Positions 48,662 through 57,074 of a stretch of 64,000 nucleotides of DNA are shown one piece after another (the first letter of the stretch is position 1; the number at the start of each line of letters is the position of its first letter). A program made the position numbers and the translations under genes. Source of the DNA: Desulfosudis oleivorans Hxd3 (GTDB taxonomy: Bacteria; Desulfobacterota; Desulfobacteria; Desulfobacterales; Desulfosudaceae). The notes under the pieces are model-generated. The model ran no database searches. It saw nothing but the letters and a program-made list of their open reading frames with translations, and had not been told where the DNA came from. The stretch covers positions 2,793,001 through 2,857,000 of the forward strand of contig NC_009943.1 in the NCBI RefSeq assembly GCF_000018405.1, given 5' to 3'.

Positions 48662-49225
48662 CTATTTTTTCACCCGCTCCACATAGTTTTTTGTGCGGGT
48701 ATCTATCTTGATCACCTCGCCAACCTCTATAAACGGCGGCACCTGGAGTACGCAGCCGGTTTCCACGGTAACCGGCTTGTTGCTGCCCGAGGCGGTATCG
48801 CCCTTGACCCAGGGATCGGCCTCGGTGATGGCCAGCTCCACAAAATTGGGCAGGGTCACGCCGATGGCCCGGTTGTCAAAAAACAGCACATCGCACACCG
48901 TGTTTTCCTTGAGCAGGTCCAGCACTTCAGCGACCTGAGACGGGGGGACAAAAATCTGGTCATAGGTGGTGCAGTCCATGAAGCAGTAGTTTTCCCCGTC
49001 AAAATAGAGGTACTCCATCTTGCGTTCTTCAAGGTTGGCACGCCCCACCTTGTCGCCGCTTCTGTAGGTATGGTCGTACTGCGAGCCGGTCAGCATGTTC
49101 TTGAGCTTGCACTTGTAAAGGGCCTGGCCCTTTCCCGGCTTGACGAATTCAAACTCCATAATCACATAGGGATCCCCGTCGATCTCGACCTTCAACCCCT
49201 TCCGTAATTCACCCGCTTCATACAT
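48662..49225 (-). CDS. efp: Elongation factor P
   Basis: A 187-residue EF-P, with three domains as usual. The tip lysine for post-translational modification is in FVKPGKGQALYKCKL (Lys32). GSQYDHTYRSGDKV and the final TGCVLQVPPFIEVGEVIKID are family hallmarks. It relieves ribosome stalling at polyproline. The modifying enzymes EpmA or EarP are not in the window. The start is ATG 49223-49225. Confidence 0.96.
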   Translation of the reverse strand: MYEAGELRKGLKVEIDGDPYVIMEFEFVKPGKGQALYKCKLKNMLTGSQYDHTYRSGDKVGRANLEERKMEYLYFDGENYCFMDCTTYDQIFVPPSQVAEVLDLLKENTVCDVLFFDNRAIGVTLPNFVELAITEADPWVKGDTASGSNKPVTVETGCVLQVPPFIEVGEVIKIDTRTKNYVERVKK

Positions 49226-49304
49226 GTTTGATTATCCTCCAGTTCTGAGTTATGGCACCGGCCGCCGCATCAGGCTTACCGGGCACTGCCGCCGTTCGCC
49301 CGAA

Positions 49305-49327
49305 TATTTCATGAAATATCCGGGTTA
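49305..49327. repeat. TTCATGAAA palindrome at gene end
   Basis: ATATTTCATGAAATAT is a perfect palindrome within CCCG-ATATTTCATGAAATAT-CCGGG-like flanks, and covers the stop codon of the TrpF-like gene. A sister copy is at about 8729-8750 (AATATTTCATGAAATATT, then CGGGTTGAGG). Confidence 0.7.
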
Positions 49328-50091
49328 GCCTCATCCCGGGCAATACAGGCCTCGGCCCGGCGGGTCTCTTCGACAAACCGCCGGACCCGGTCCATGTCCT
49401 TAGAAAACCGCACCGGGTTGCCGGCCGGATCGCGCCGGTTGGTCTGCGTACAGCTGTCCACGCCGGCGGGCCGTGTCTGAACGATCCCGTCATACACATT
49501 TTCCGGCGACATACCTCCTGCTAATATAACGGGAACCGGTGTGGATGCAACCAATTTCGCCACCACGGCCCAGTCGGAAGGCCTGCCGGTGATGCCCACA
49601 AACCCGGGAACCGGGGCCGCTTCCCGGGCCGTGGGGGAGGTGTCGGTAAGAAACCAGTCGCACAAATGCTCGATCTCCGGCAGCAGGGCCAGCAGGTCGT
49701 CTGTTTCGGCCTCTCCGGGGAGCCCTACCGGCAGGGTGCGCATGGTCTGAATCTCCGGAAACCGCTGTTTGACAATCCGCTGAACGGCAAAAATGTCGTT
49801 CAACTGCTTTCGGCCCTCGTCCCCCAAAGGCAGGTGCTCGCAGAAGTGGACAATGGCCGGCCGGTAAAAATCCAGCATTCGGGAAATAGTGTCCGGGTCG
49901 GAAAAAAGCGGAATCATGCTGCTTTTTGCCCCTGCCTGGGCTGCCAGGCGCACTGTGTCCTTTAATTCGGCCACCTTCCATCGTTCCGGGTCAAGCACCA
50001 CGCTGCCCAGATGGTCCACGCCCCCATTGATCAGCGATTCGGCCTCGTCGGGCGTCTGCACCTCGTAAATCTGTACGACGATTTTCTTCAT
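49309..50091 (-). CDS. TrpF-like TIM-barrel protein without the catalytic cysteine
   Basis: A 260-residue protein resembling phosphoribosylanthranilate isomerase: GGVDHLGSVV, FCEHLPLG, FLTDTS (Asp retained) and VPVILAGGMSPENVYDGIV. The TrpF N-terminus KICG(I/L)T is here VVQIYEVQTP, so the general-base Cys is missing. PVGLPGEAETDDLLAL is an unusual insertion. No trp gene is near. It probably is not a tryptophan enzyme but a relative with a different substrate. The C-terminus ends in the TTCATGAAA palindrome. Confidence 0.68.
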   Translation of the reverse strand: MKKIVVQIYEVQTPDEAESLINGGVDHLGSVVLDPERWKVAELKDTVRLAAQAGAKSSMIPLFSDPDTISRMLDFYRPAIVHFCEHLPLGDEGRKQLNDIFAVQRIVKQRFPEIQTMRTLPVGLPGEAETDDLLALLPEIEHLCDWFLTDTSPTAREAAPVPGFVGITGRPSDWAVVAKLVASTPVPVILAGGMSPENVYDGIVQTRPAGVDSCTQTNRRDPAGNPVRFSKDMDRVRRFVEETRRAEACIARDEANPDIS

Positions 50092-50102
50092 GGTTTGGCT
50101 GA

Positions 50103-52136
50103 TTATTCCTTTTGGTCTTCGGAAAACGGGTCTGAATACAGGGTGTCAAACCCGCCCCTGGGCAGGACGGCAAAGCGGTAATACCGGCCGGCCGCTGTCC
50201 CGGGACTGTACCACCGGGCCTGGTAGACGGCCATGCCGTCACCGGTGGCCTTTTCAAGGGCCACGGACACATCATACCCGGTGTCGTCCACGGGCCGGCC
50301 CCCTTCGTCAGAAAGCGGTTCCCAGGACGTGCCGTCGAGACTGGTCTCGATCCGCACCAGGGGCCGGTGAAGCTCGATCATGGCCGGCGGCACATCCTGC
50401 CATTCAAAACCGTAGGCCTCCTCGTTGTCGGAAGCATCTTCGTCATATTTCACCCGGCCGCGGACGGCCCTGTCTCCACCGGGTGTCGGGTTTTCAGGGA
50501 AAAAAGATTTTGCCTTCAGTTCCACGGACCAGCTCTCTGGAATATCCGCCGTCCAGCCCTGGTCCATGGCAAGGGCCAGGGAAGCGGCATGACGGGCCAG
50601 AAAGGGAGTGGTGGCCGGTCCGTACAGGGTGTGCCCTCCCTCGTAGTGCTGCCGGGTATACTCGGCCGGTGTGGTGGCATACCCGAAATAACCGTTGGCG
50701 CAACTGATCACTGCCACCTGTTCCGGCCCGGTCTGAAGGGCCTCGGCCACCTGGGCCGCGATCATGGCGCCGGACCGGCAGGTGATCTCAAAGGGCATGG
50801 GCACAAACACCCGGTCCGCCACCTGGACCACCTGGAAAAAGAGAACATGGGGGAAATCCTGCTTTTTCAACACAAGGGGCTGAAACACACCCCCCACGTG
50901 ACGCTTGTGGCCCTGGCATGAGCCGGTGAAAAACCAGCGGGCCGAGCCCCACCCCTCCCGGAAAAAGGGGGTGCGATAAAGAATCGGGTGTTTACCGTCA
51001 TCAGCGCCGGCGGTCAGGGCATTGCCCACCACCGGCCGTTGGCACACCGATACCCCGTCGATGGACGGATGGGTAAACAGGTCCACCTCCCGGCAGGCCG
51101 ACCGTACCGCCACGTCGCTGGAAAGCCCGGTCTCCAGAGAATGAAACAGTTCGATGGCCCGGCGACCCACTTCCACGCCGATCCGTTTTGCCTCGGCATA
51201 GTCCTGCCGGCCCTTTGCATAGTTGGGGGAGTTGTCCCCGTGGGTGCCGTTAGCCGCGGCATGAACCACCGGCCATGGGGCGGCGTACGCTTTTTCAAGA
51301 TCGAACTCAAGCTCCCGCGCGATGTAACCGAATACATCGGCGGTATAAAGATTGTTCCAGTGGGGAATCACCGTGGGGTGAATAGAAAAGCTTGAAAAGG
51401 CGCCGGCCGGCTGATATACGCCGTTATCGTCCTTCAGGTCAATCCGGATCATTGTCATCCGCGGGTTGACCGCCTTTTCCGGGTCGCCGGTCCAGTCAGG
51501 CGACAGGTCCGGGTTGGCCAGAAAGGGTTCCATGCTCCGGTTGCGGGTCATGCCGTAAATTTCGGCGCTTCCCGTGGCGATTTTCGCCGGTCTCCGGGCC
51601 GCATGGGCCGAGATGACGGCATCGGCGATGCGATGCGCCAAAAAATCAAAAAGCTGCGGATCAAACCCGCTCTTGCCGCCTGCAAGGGCGTTATAAAAAT
51701 TGCTGGAAAAATAGTTGCCCGGCCCGGAATGAGTATGGGTGCCGGCAATAATCAACTCCTGGACACCGATGCCGGTAGCGGGGGCCGCCAGCTCAGCCAC
51801 CCGGTGATGCAGCAACCGGGCGCCGGACAGAAAATCACAGGCAACCAGGGCCACCTTGCCCCCGGCGCTATCCTCAATATAGACGGCCCGGGCATAGAGC
51901 CGGGTGCGAAACCCCCGGCTGACCTCGGCCATGAGTGAATAACCGGCCGTGGCAATGCCCGGCGGCGGTGTGATGTCCACCCTGGCCAGCCCGGCTGAAA
52001 GGCCGGCAACAGCAACCCCGGAAGCCGGCGGCGCAGGCCGTTCGATGCGAACCGAGTGAAGGCGCGGTGAACAGGCAATAAGGAACAACATCATGGCAAC
52101 GGCCATGAGCCCAAAAAACTTATTGAATCCGTGCAT
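50103..52136 (-). CDS. Neutral/alkaline ceramidase-like lipoprotein
   Basis: A 677-residue exported protein. Lipoprotein signal MHGFNKFFGLMAVAMMLFLI plus ACS, with the lipid Cys at residue 22. The N-terminal domain has metal and catalytic residues of neutral ceramidases: ARVDITPPPG, IIAGTHTHSGPGNYFSS, IHPTVIPHWNN and NGTHGDNSPNYAKG. It cleaves N-acyl linkages in ceramide-like lipids; the natural substrate here is unknown, though some Desulfobacterota could make sphingolipids. Ribosome site GGAGG precedes ATG 52134-52136. It overlaps the FkbM gene. Confidence 0.87.
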   Translation of the reverse strand: MHGFNKFFGLMAVAMMLFLIACSPRLHSVRIERPAPPASGVAVAGLSAGLARVDITPPPGIATAGYSLMAEVSRGFRTRLYARAVYIEDSAGGKVALVACDFLSGARLLHHRVAELAAPATGIGVQELIIAGTHTHSGPGNYFSSNFYNALAGGKSGFDPQLFDFLAHRIADAVISAHAARRPAKIATGSAEIYGMTRNRSMEPFLANPDLSPDWTGDPEKAVNPRMTMIRIDLKDDNGVYQPAGAFSSFSIHPTVIPHWNNLYTADVFGYIARELEFDLEKAYAAPWPVVHAAANGTHGDNSPNYAKGRQDYAEAKRIGVEVGRRAIELFHSLETGLSSDVAVRSACREVDLFTHPSIDGVSVCQRPVVGNALTAGADDGKHPILYRTPFFREGWGSARWFFTGSCQGHKRHVGGVFQPLVLKKQDFPHVLFFQVVQVADRVFVPMPFEITCRSGAMIAAQVAEALQTGPEQVAVISCANGYFGYATTPAEYTRQHYEGGHTLYGPATTPFLARHAASLALAMDQGWTADIPESWSVELKAKSFFPENPTPGGDRAVRGRVKYDEDASDNEEAYGFEWQDVPPAMIELHRPLVRIETSLDGTSWEPLSDEGGRPVDDTGYDVSVALEKATGDGMAVYQARWYSPGTAAGRYYRFAVLPRGGFDTLYSDPFSEDQKE

Positions 52137-52932
52137 GTTTTCCTCCATGGCCGACAAGCAGATTGACAAACCCCTGGTTTTCCGGATCGCTGTCGGTCTG
52201 GTCCACCCACTGGCCCAGAAACTCCGCAGTTACCGGCACCAGGTGGTGTCCGATATGGTCTATAAGATAAAGGGGCATATCAAAGGCGGACAGACCGGAC
52301 AGCAGTTCCCGTCCCGATGAACCGGCCCGGCGCAACCCGTAGGGCCAGAACTCGACAATCATGGACAGGTGGTCCCGGTTGGCCTGAATCACCTTTTTCA
52401 ACCCGGTGATCACCGCCGTTTCCGATCCCTGGGTGTCGATCTTGATAAAGTCAACCCGGTCTGTTACGCCCGACAGATGGTCCCCGCCGTGGACCACACT
52501 TATGGGGCAACAGGTCCGCCCCTCTCCCGGGTCATAGAGCCGGTGGTCGCCCCGGTTGGTCTCAGACAGGTAAATACGGCCGTCACCGGTGTAGTCCGCC
52601 ATTGCCGCGCAAAAGCAGCGGGCATTGGTCACATGGTTGGCCGCCATGTTCTTCATCAACAGGTCATAGTTGTCGATATCCGGTTCATAGGCCACCACCA
52701 GCCCCCTCTCCTGGACCAGAACAGCGGCCAGAGCCGTGTAGTATCCGATATTGGCGCCCACATCCAAAAACACATCCCCTCTTTCCAGGCAGTCGACCAC
52801 AAGGGCGGTTTCATAGGGTTCCCATATGTGATGTTCCCGAATGTGGCGGGACAGGCAGGTGTCGACCGCTTGGTGAAGATGCAGGCGGATCGGCGTGTCC
52901 ATACCGGGTATCTCTAATAAACTCGGTTCCAT
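52120..52932 (-). CDS. FkbM family methyltransferase
   Basis: A 270-residue SAM-dependent methyltransferase. FkbM-type motifs: GDVFLDVGANIGYYTALAAV, VVAYEPDIDNYDLLMKNMAA, NARCFCAAMADYTGDGRIYL, VDFIKIDTQGSETAVITGLK and IVEFWPYGLR. Such enzymes O-methylate sugars or polyketides. ATG at 52930-52932 fits the fold; the frame is open further. It ends inside the start of the ceramidase-like gene (17-base overlap), pairing a surface glycan or lipid enzyme with a lipid hydrolase. Confidence 0.85.
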   Translation of the reverse strand: MEPSLLEIPGMDTPIRLHLHQAVDTCLSRHIREHHIWEPYETALVVDCLERGDVFLDVGANIGYYTALAAVLVQERGLVVAYEPDIDNYDLLMKNMAANHVTNARCFCAAMADYTGDGRIYLSETNRGDHRLYDPGEGRTCCPISVVHGGDHLSGVTDRVDFIKIDTQGSETAVITGLKKVIQANRDHLSMIVEFWPYGLRRAGSSGRELLSGLSAFDMPLYLIDHIGHHLVPVTAEFLGQWVDQTDSDPENQGFVNLLVGHGGKHARIQ

Positions 52933-53055
52933 ATTTTCTTGTTTCAGCAGTGACGACCGGCAGACAGCTTGCCCAACCCGGTGTTTTGGTTTACCATAAT
53001 CTCCCACCAGCCTCTTTTTTGCAAGATGAAAACAGGTTGCACCAGGGAGAAAGCC

Positions 53056-53976
53056 ATGAAAAAAACCGGTTATGCGTTGATTCTGATCGTCCTGCTGTTT
53101 CCGGCGGCACTGCCGGCCCCGGCGCTGGAGAATGTCGTCACCGACTTTTCCATGGGCATTGACACGATTCGGGGCCACACCACCTACCGGATCGGGGGCC
53201 ATGTGATGTTTCATGACGGCAGTTCATACCAGCTTCATTTTCCGGTCAGTGAACTGAAGTTTCCATTAAATCTTTACATGCTTACCGGCAGGGCGGATGT
53301 CCGGATGGGAGAAAGACTATCCGCGTATCTTTCCGGAAAGATCAACCTGAACAGTGATCCCGGCCAGATAAAAGATACCGACTGGCTCGCCTCACCCTTT
53401 GCCGTCGATATCTATTCCGAAAGCCGGGCCGATGCCGATGCCCTGATGGCGGAAACCGGCATCCGTTACAAAATGTGGCGCCGGCGCGGTCTGGATATGC
53501 TGGCCGGCCTGGGATGCCGATACCAGAACTTTGCGTTTGAAGCCGACCAGACCCTGCAATCCTACCCGGCCAGCGGCGCTTCTCCCGACTTTCTGGCCGG
53601 CCGGACACTGACCTATGACATCACCTACCTGATCCCCTATGCCGAGATTGTCCTTGCATTGACCCCCGCGCCGAAAACAGCGGTGGAAATCTCCCTGGGG
53701 TACAGTCCATGGATAAGGGCGACAGACAGGGACCATCACATCCTGTCAAACCGGGTATCGGAATGTGACTACGACGGAGACGGCATGATCGTGGGCATGA
53801 AAACCCGGCAGGACATCAGCGACCACCTGTTTGCAACGCTGACGTGTGAGGTGCTGGCCGTGGATGGAGAAGGGCGGTCGGTCACCTATACGAACGGCGC
53901 GTGGAGCCACTCGATTGACCAGACTACGGAAACCCGGCAGATATCCCTTGAGTTGTCGGCGGGATACACATTCTGA
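53056..53976 (+). CDS. Omptin-like outer-membrane protein (possible protease)
   Basis: A 306-residue protein with a signal peptide (MKKTGYALILIVLLFPAALP) and about ten amphipathic strands, ending in an aromatic residue (LELSAGYTF). Omptin active-site pairs seem to be present: Asp-x-Asp in IKDTDWLASP and Asp-x-His in ATDRDHHILSNR, together with a conserved YSPWIRA. Omptins cleave peptides at the cell surface. Similarity is distant, so it might be an inactive barrel. It stands alone and is divergent from FkbM; the gap 52933-53055 shows no clear promoter. Confidence 0.66.
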   Translation: MKKTGYALILIVLLFPAALPAPALENVVTDFSMGIDTIRGHTTYRIGGHVMFHDGSSYQLHFPVSELKFPLNLYMLTGRADVRMGERLSAYLSGKINLNSDPGQIKDTDWLASPFAVDIYSESRADADALMAETGIRYKMWRRRGLDMLAGLGCRYQNFAFEADQTLQSYPASGASPDFLAGRTLTYDITYLIPYAEIVLALTPAPKTAVEISLGYSPWIRATDRDHHILSNRVSECDYDGDGMIVGMKTRQDISDHLFATLTCEVLAVDGEGRSVTYTNGAWSHSIDQTTETRQISLELSAGYTF

Positions 53977-54019
53977 CCGGACCCCGGGCCGCCCGTACCG
54001 GTAGGCCTCAGGCACCCGG

Positions 54020-54763
54020 TTATCGGGAATGCCGGGAGCTGTCGGCAACCGGCCCCTTGGCCGACAAGCTTTCTGCTGAAATACCGAGCCGCTCCAAAAG
54101 CTCCCGGGAGGGTATCGCGTCCCGATATTCAGGGGACTGGGCCGTTTGTCTCAGATTAACAAACGTCAGGTGTGTGGCTTCCCGGAAAAACGGATTGAGG
54201 GTCCATCCCGGCAGAAGGGTGCCCATATCGGCATAGACGCGGCTTGTTACCAGTGTCCGATGGGGTCCGAGAGGGGTAATGGTCCACTGGCCTTCAACAT
54301 GATTGACCCGGACCAGACCCGGTTCAGCAGAAGGGTATGCATACTTTTCATCCGACTGGTAATCAATAACAAACCGTTTGTTTTCTTTTTCAAAGGTCCG
54401 AATGCTGTGCAGCACCGCGTCCCGGTCCTTCAGGGGCCATGGAAATTCGGTAATATTGTAAAGGAAATGCTCGTCCGGGGTAATCTCAGCAATCCGTTCA
54501 AGGCGGCGGCAATGGGCAAACCATTGAGGCGTCTGCTCCGTATCGTCAAACAGCGCCAGCACCGAAGCCGGACTGCTGTCTAGAACCATTTCGGCCCGAA
54601 AATCCCGCATGGGCGCGTCAGGACGCTGCCGCTCATAGACTACGATGCCGTCCTGTTCCAAAACCCGTTCCCACTCCTGGGCAAGGGCATCGAATGGCAG
54701 GCATACCACAAGGCAGATGGAAACCAATATTTTGAAAACGATTTTCTTTTCGGTGAATTCCAA
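54020..54763 (-). CDS. START-domain protein, exported
   Basis: A 247-residue protein with a signal peptide (FKILVSICLVVCLPFDALAQ) and a START lipid-binding domain from about 35 to 215: WERVLEQDGIVVYERQRPDA, DDTEQTPQWFAHCRRLERI, NITEFPWPLKDRDAVLHS and EGQWTITPLGPHRTLV. It could carry lipid in the periplasm. The start is TTG at 54761-54763; no ATG gives a full signal peptide. It is convergent with the omptin-like gene. Confidence 0.82.
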   Translation of the reverse strand: MEFTEKKIVFKILVSICLVVCLPFDALAQEWERVLEQDGIVVYERQRPDAPMRDFRAEMVLDSSPASVLALFDDTEQTPQWFAHCRRLERIAEITPDEHFLYNITEFPWPLKDRDAVLHSIRTFEKENKRFVIDYQSDEKYAYPSAEPGLVRVNHVEGQWTITPLGPHRTLVTSRVYADMGTLLPGWTLNPFFREATHLTFVNLRQTAQSPEYRDAIPSRELLERLGISAESLSAKGPVADSSRHSR

Positions 54764-54978
54764 TTGCCGTCTCCGTCAGCGGCCCACAGACGCACCACGC
54801 AAAAGTTAAAAGCTGAGCTTCATACTTTTATGACACAGGAGCAGCAAAGTCAATAATTGAAATCGCCCTGTCCAATTTTTTCGAAGGCGTACCGCTTTCG
54901 TGTTTTTCTCTTTACAGCCACATGTGATAAGGTTATGACCACCTGCAATAAGTGCATCTTAATAGCATAAGGAAAACC

Positions 54979-56040
54979 ATGACTGCTGTTTTTGACCTGG
55001 TTGTCATCGGGTTCGCCATCTATCTGCTGACCCTGGTGGCCAACCATTTTTTCATGACCAGCCTGGATGGCATCGCGGCCCGGTTGAAGCTCTCCCCCAG
55101 CGTGGCCGGAGCCACCCTCATGGCGGCCGGATCGTCGGCCCCGGAGCTGGCCATCGCCATGGTGGCCCTGTTCACCCAGGGCGGCACCCACAGTGACATC
55201 GGCATCGGCACCATCGTGGGCTCGGCGGTGTTCAACATCCTGGTCATCACCGGCGTCTGCGCGGTGATCCGCACGGCCCACATCACCCTGAAGGCCATCA
55301 TCCGGGACACCGGCTTCTACCTGGCCGGCATCGGCGTCATGCTGTACGTGTTTATCGACGGTGAAATCACGCCCCTGGAGCCGCTGCTGCTGGTGGGGGC
55401 ATACGGCATATACCTGATTGCCGTTTTCCGTTTTCCCGGCGACAGCTTCGAAGTCTACGAGCATGGCCCGGAAGAGACGCCGCTGATTGAAACCCGGTGG
55501 AAAACCATTCTGTTGTGGCGAATGGTCAACCGAACCGTTAAACAGACCGTTGGCCTGATCACCGGTGACCCCGGTCAACACTATATTCGCGCCTTTCTGG
55601 CTTCCATTGCGATCATCATTGTCCTCAGCAAACTGCTGGTGGACCACGCCGTTTCCCTTTCCCAGATCATGGGCCTGCCGCCGGTGGTTATCGGTCTCAC
55701 CGTGCTGGCAGCCGGCACTTCGGCACCGGACCTGATCGCCTCCATGATCGCGGTGCGACGAGGCCACGGCGATATGGCCGTGGCCAATGCCATCGGGTCC
55801 AACACCTTTGACATTCTCATCGGCCTGGGCCTTCCCTGGCTGGTGGCGCTTGGTTTTACCGGCCGGAGCGTCATTCCCGTGGGAACCTCGAATCTGCTGG
55901 AGTCGGTATTTATACTGATTGGCACCGTACTGGTGCTCTTCGGTTTTCTGGCTGTCAACCGGCAGCTGGGAAGAAAAGCAGGTATTACCCTGCTGATGAT
56001 TTACGCGGGGTATGTGGCCTGGATCGTGGCCGGCCAGTAA
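54979..56040 (+). CDS. Sodium/calcium antiporter
   Basis: A 353-residue CaCA-family exchanger with about 10-11 hydrophobic segments. The two inverted alpha repeats are clear: GSSAPELAIAMVALF with GTIVGSAVFNIL, and AGTSAPDLIASMIAV with AIGSNTFDILIGLG. The acidic residues that bind Ca are conserved. It exports Ca in exchange for Na or another cation. ATG 54979 has AAGGA upstream. It is followed by a strong bidirectional terminator. Confidence 0.92.
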   Translation: MTAVFDLVVIGFAIYLLTLVANHFFMTSLDGIAARLKLSPSVAGATLMAAGSSAPELAIAMVALFTQGGTHSDIGIGTIVGSAVFNILVITGVCAVIRTAHITLKAIIRDTGFYLAGIGVMLYVFIDGEITPLEPLLLVGAYGIYLIAVFRFPGDSFEVYEHGPEETPLIETRWKTILLWRMVNRTVKQTVGLITGDPGQHYIRAFLASIAIIIVLSKLLVDHAVSLSQIMGLPPVVIGLTVLAAGTSAPDLIASMIAVRRGHGDMAVANAIGSNTFDILIGLGLPWLVALGFTGRSVIPVGTSNLLESVFILIGTVLVLFGFLAVNRQLGRKAGITLLMIYAGYVAWIVAGQ

Positions 56041-56141
56041 CCCGAATCCGGTTGCCCCCCTGGCCCCTTTCAAAACCACCAACTGCCCCGAAAAGCATGC
56101 AGGTCTTTTGCTATTCACTGATCGGGAGATGAACCAACAAA

Positions 56142-56179
56142 AAAAACCGGTTTGCCCTCTTTGAGGCAAACCGGTTTTT
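56142..56179. terminator. Bidirectional intrinsic terminator
   Basis: 15-base arms AAAAACCGGTTTGCC (56142-56156) and GGCAAACCGGTTTTT (56165-56179), an 8-base loop, T-runs on both strands. It serves the antiporter (plus) and enoyl-CoA hydratase (minus) genes. Confidence 0.9.
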
Positions 56180-56206
56180 GCGTATTATCGTACAGCCGAA
56201 AAGCGG

Positions 56207-56977
56207 TTATTCGCCGGTGAACACCGGATCCCGTTTCTCAAAAAAGGCGGTAAATCCTTCGACAGCGTCCTTGGAGGTGGAGACCCGCTTGGTGCCTTCC
56301 AGTTCCACCTTAAGGCCTTCGTCAAATGTAAAGTCAACACCGGTAGCCACAGCCTTCAACACGCTGGCCACGGCCAGGGGCGGCCGGGTGGCCAGCACCT
56401 CGGCCATTGCCCTGGCTTCGCTCATCAGATTTTCCGGCGTGCAGACCTTGTCCACCAGGCCGATCTCAAAGGCTTCGGGAGCCGTCAACCGCTTGCTGAA
56501 CAGAATCAGCTCCAGGGTTTTGGTACGGCCCAGCAGGATGGCCATGCGCTGGGTGCCGGCCCATCCCGGAATAATGCCCAGATTCAGTTCGGTAAGGCCG
56601 ATCTTGGCCTTGGGGGTGTCCACCATCAGCCGGAAGTGACAGGCCATGGCCAGCTCGCATCCGCCACCGAAGGCAAACCCGTTGACCGCGGCGATCACCG
56701 GCTTGGTGTAACGAAATATTTTGGTCCATACCCGCTGCCCCTCTTCCCCGGCCTTAGCCGCGTTGCCGGCGTCGCTCACGTCAAAACCGGCGGAAAAGGA
56801 TTTTTCCCCGCTGCCGGTGAGAATAATCGCGCGGGCGTCCTTGTTCTCCGCCAGGTCATCAAAGGCCTTTTCAAGCTCCAGAATGGTGGCCAGGTTGACC
56901 GAATTGACGGGCGGCTTGTTGATGGTAACGGTCGCCACCTTGTTGGTGATCTCCACTGTCAGGTTTTCGTAAGACAT
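56207..56977 (-). CDS. Enoyl-CoA hydratase/isomerase
   Basis: A 256-residue crotonase. The oxyanion-hole and acid residues are in place: KSFSAGFDVSDAG, FAFGGGCELAMACHFRLM (Glu) and IGLTELNLGIIPGWAGTQR (Glu). It hydrates trans-2-enoyl-CoA in beta-oxidation or a related acyl-CoA step. AGGAGGAGATC precedes ATG 56975-56977. It lies downstream of the acyl-CoA dehydrogenase in the same direction. Confidence 0.92.
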   Translation of the reverse strand: MSYENLTVEITNKVATVTINKPPVNSVNLATILELEKAFDDLAENKDARAIILTGSGEKSFSAGFDVSDAGNAAKAGEEGQRVWTKIFRYTKPVIAAVNGFAFGGGCELAMACHFRLMVDTPKAKIGLTELNLGIIPGWAGTQRMAILLGRTKTLELILFSKRLTAPEAFEIGLVDKVCTPENLMSEARAMAEVLATRPPLAVASVLKAVATGVDFTFDEGLKVELEGTKRVSTSKDAVEGFTAFFEKRDPVFTGE

Positions 56978-57074
56978 GATCTCCTCCTTATAAATAGTAA
57001 TGAACGGTTACAGGGCACCAGGGATTATCGGTAACCCATGGCCGTATGTCAAGTCCCGGTTGACGAATGAACCA

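Noticed and set aside
54850-56169. A 439-codon minus-strand frame opposite the antiporter gene.
   Set aside because: Composition is typical of an antisense frame; the plus strand shows both alpha repeats of the exchanger.
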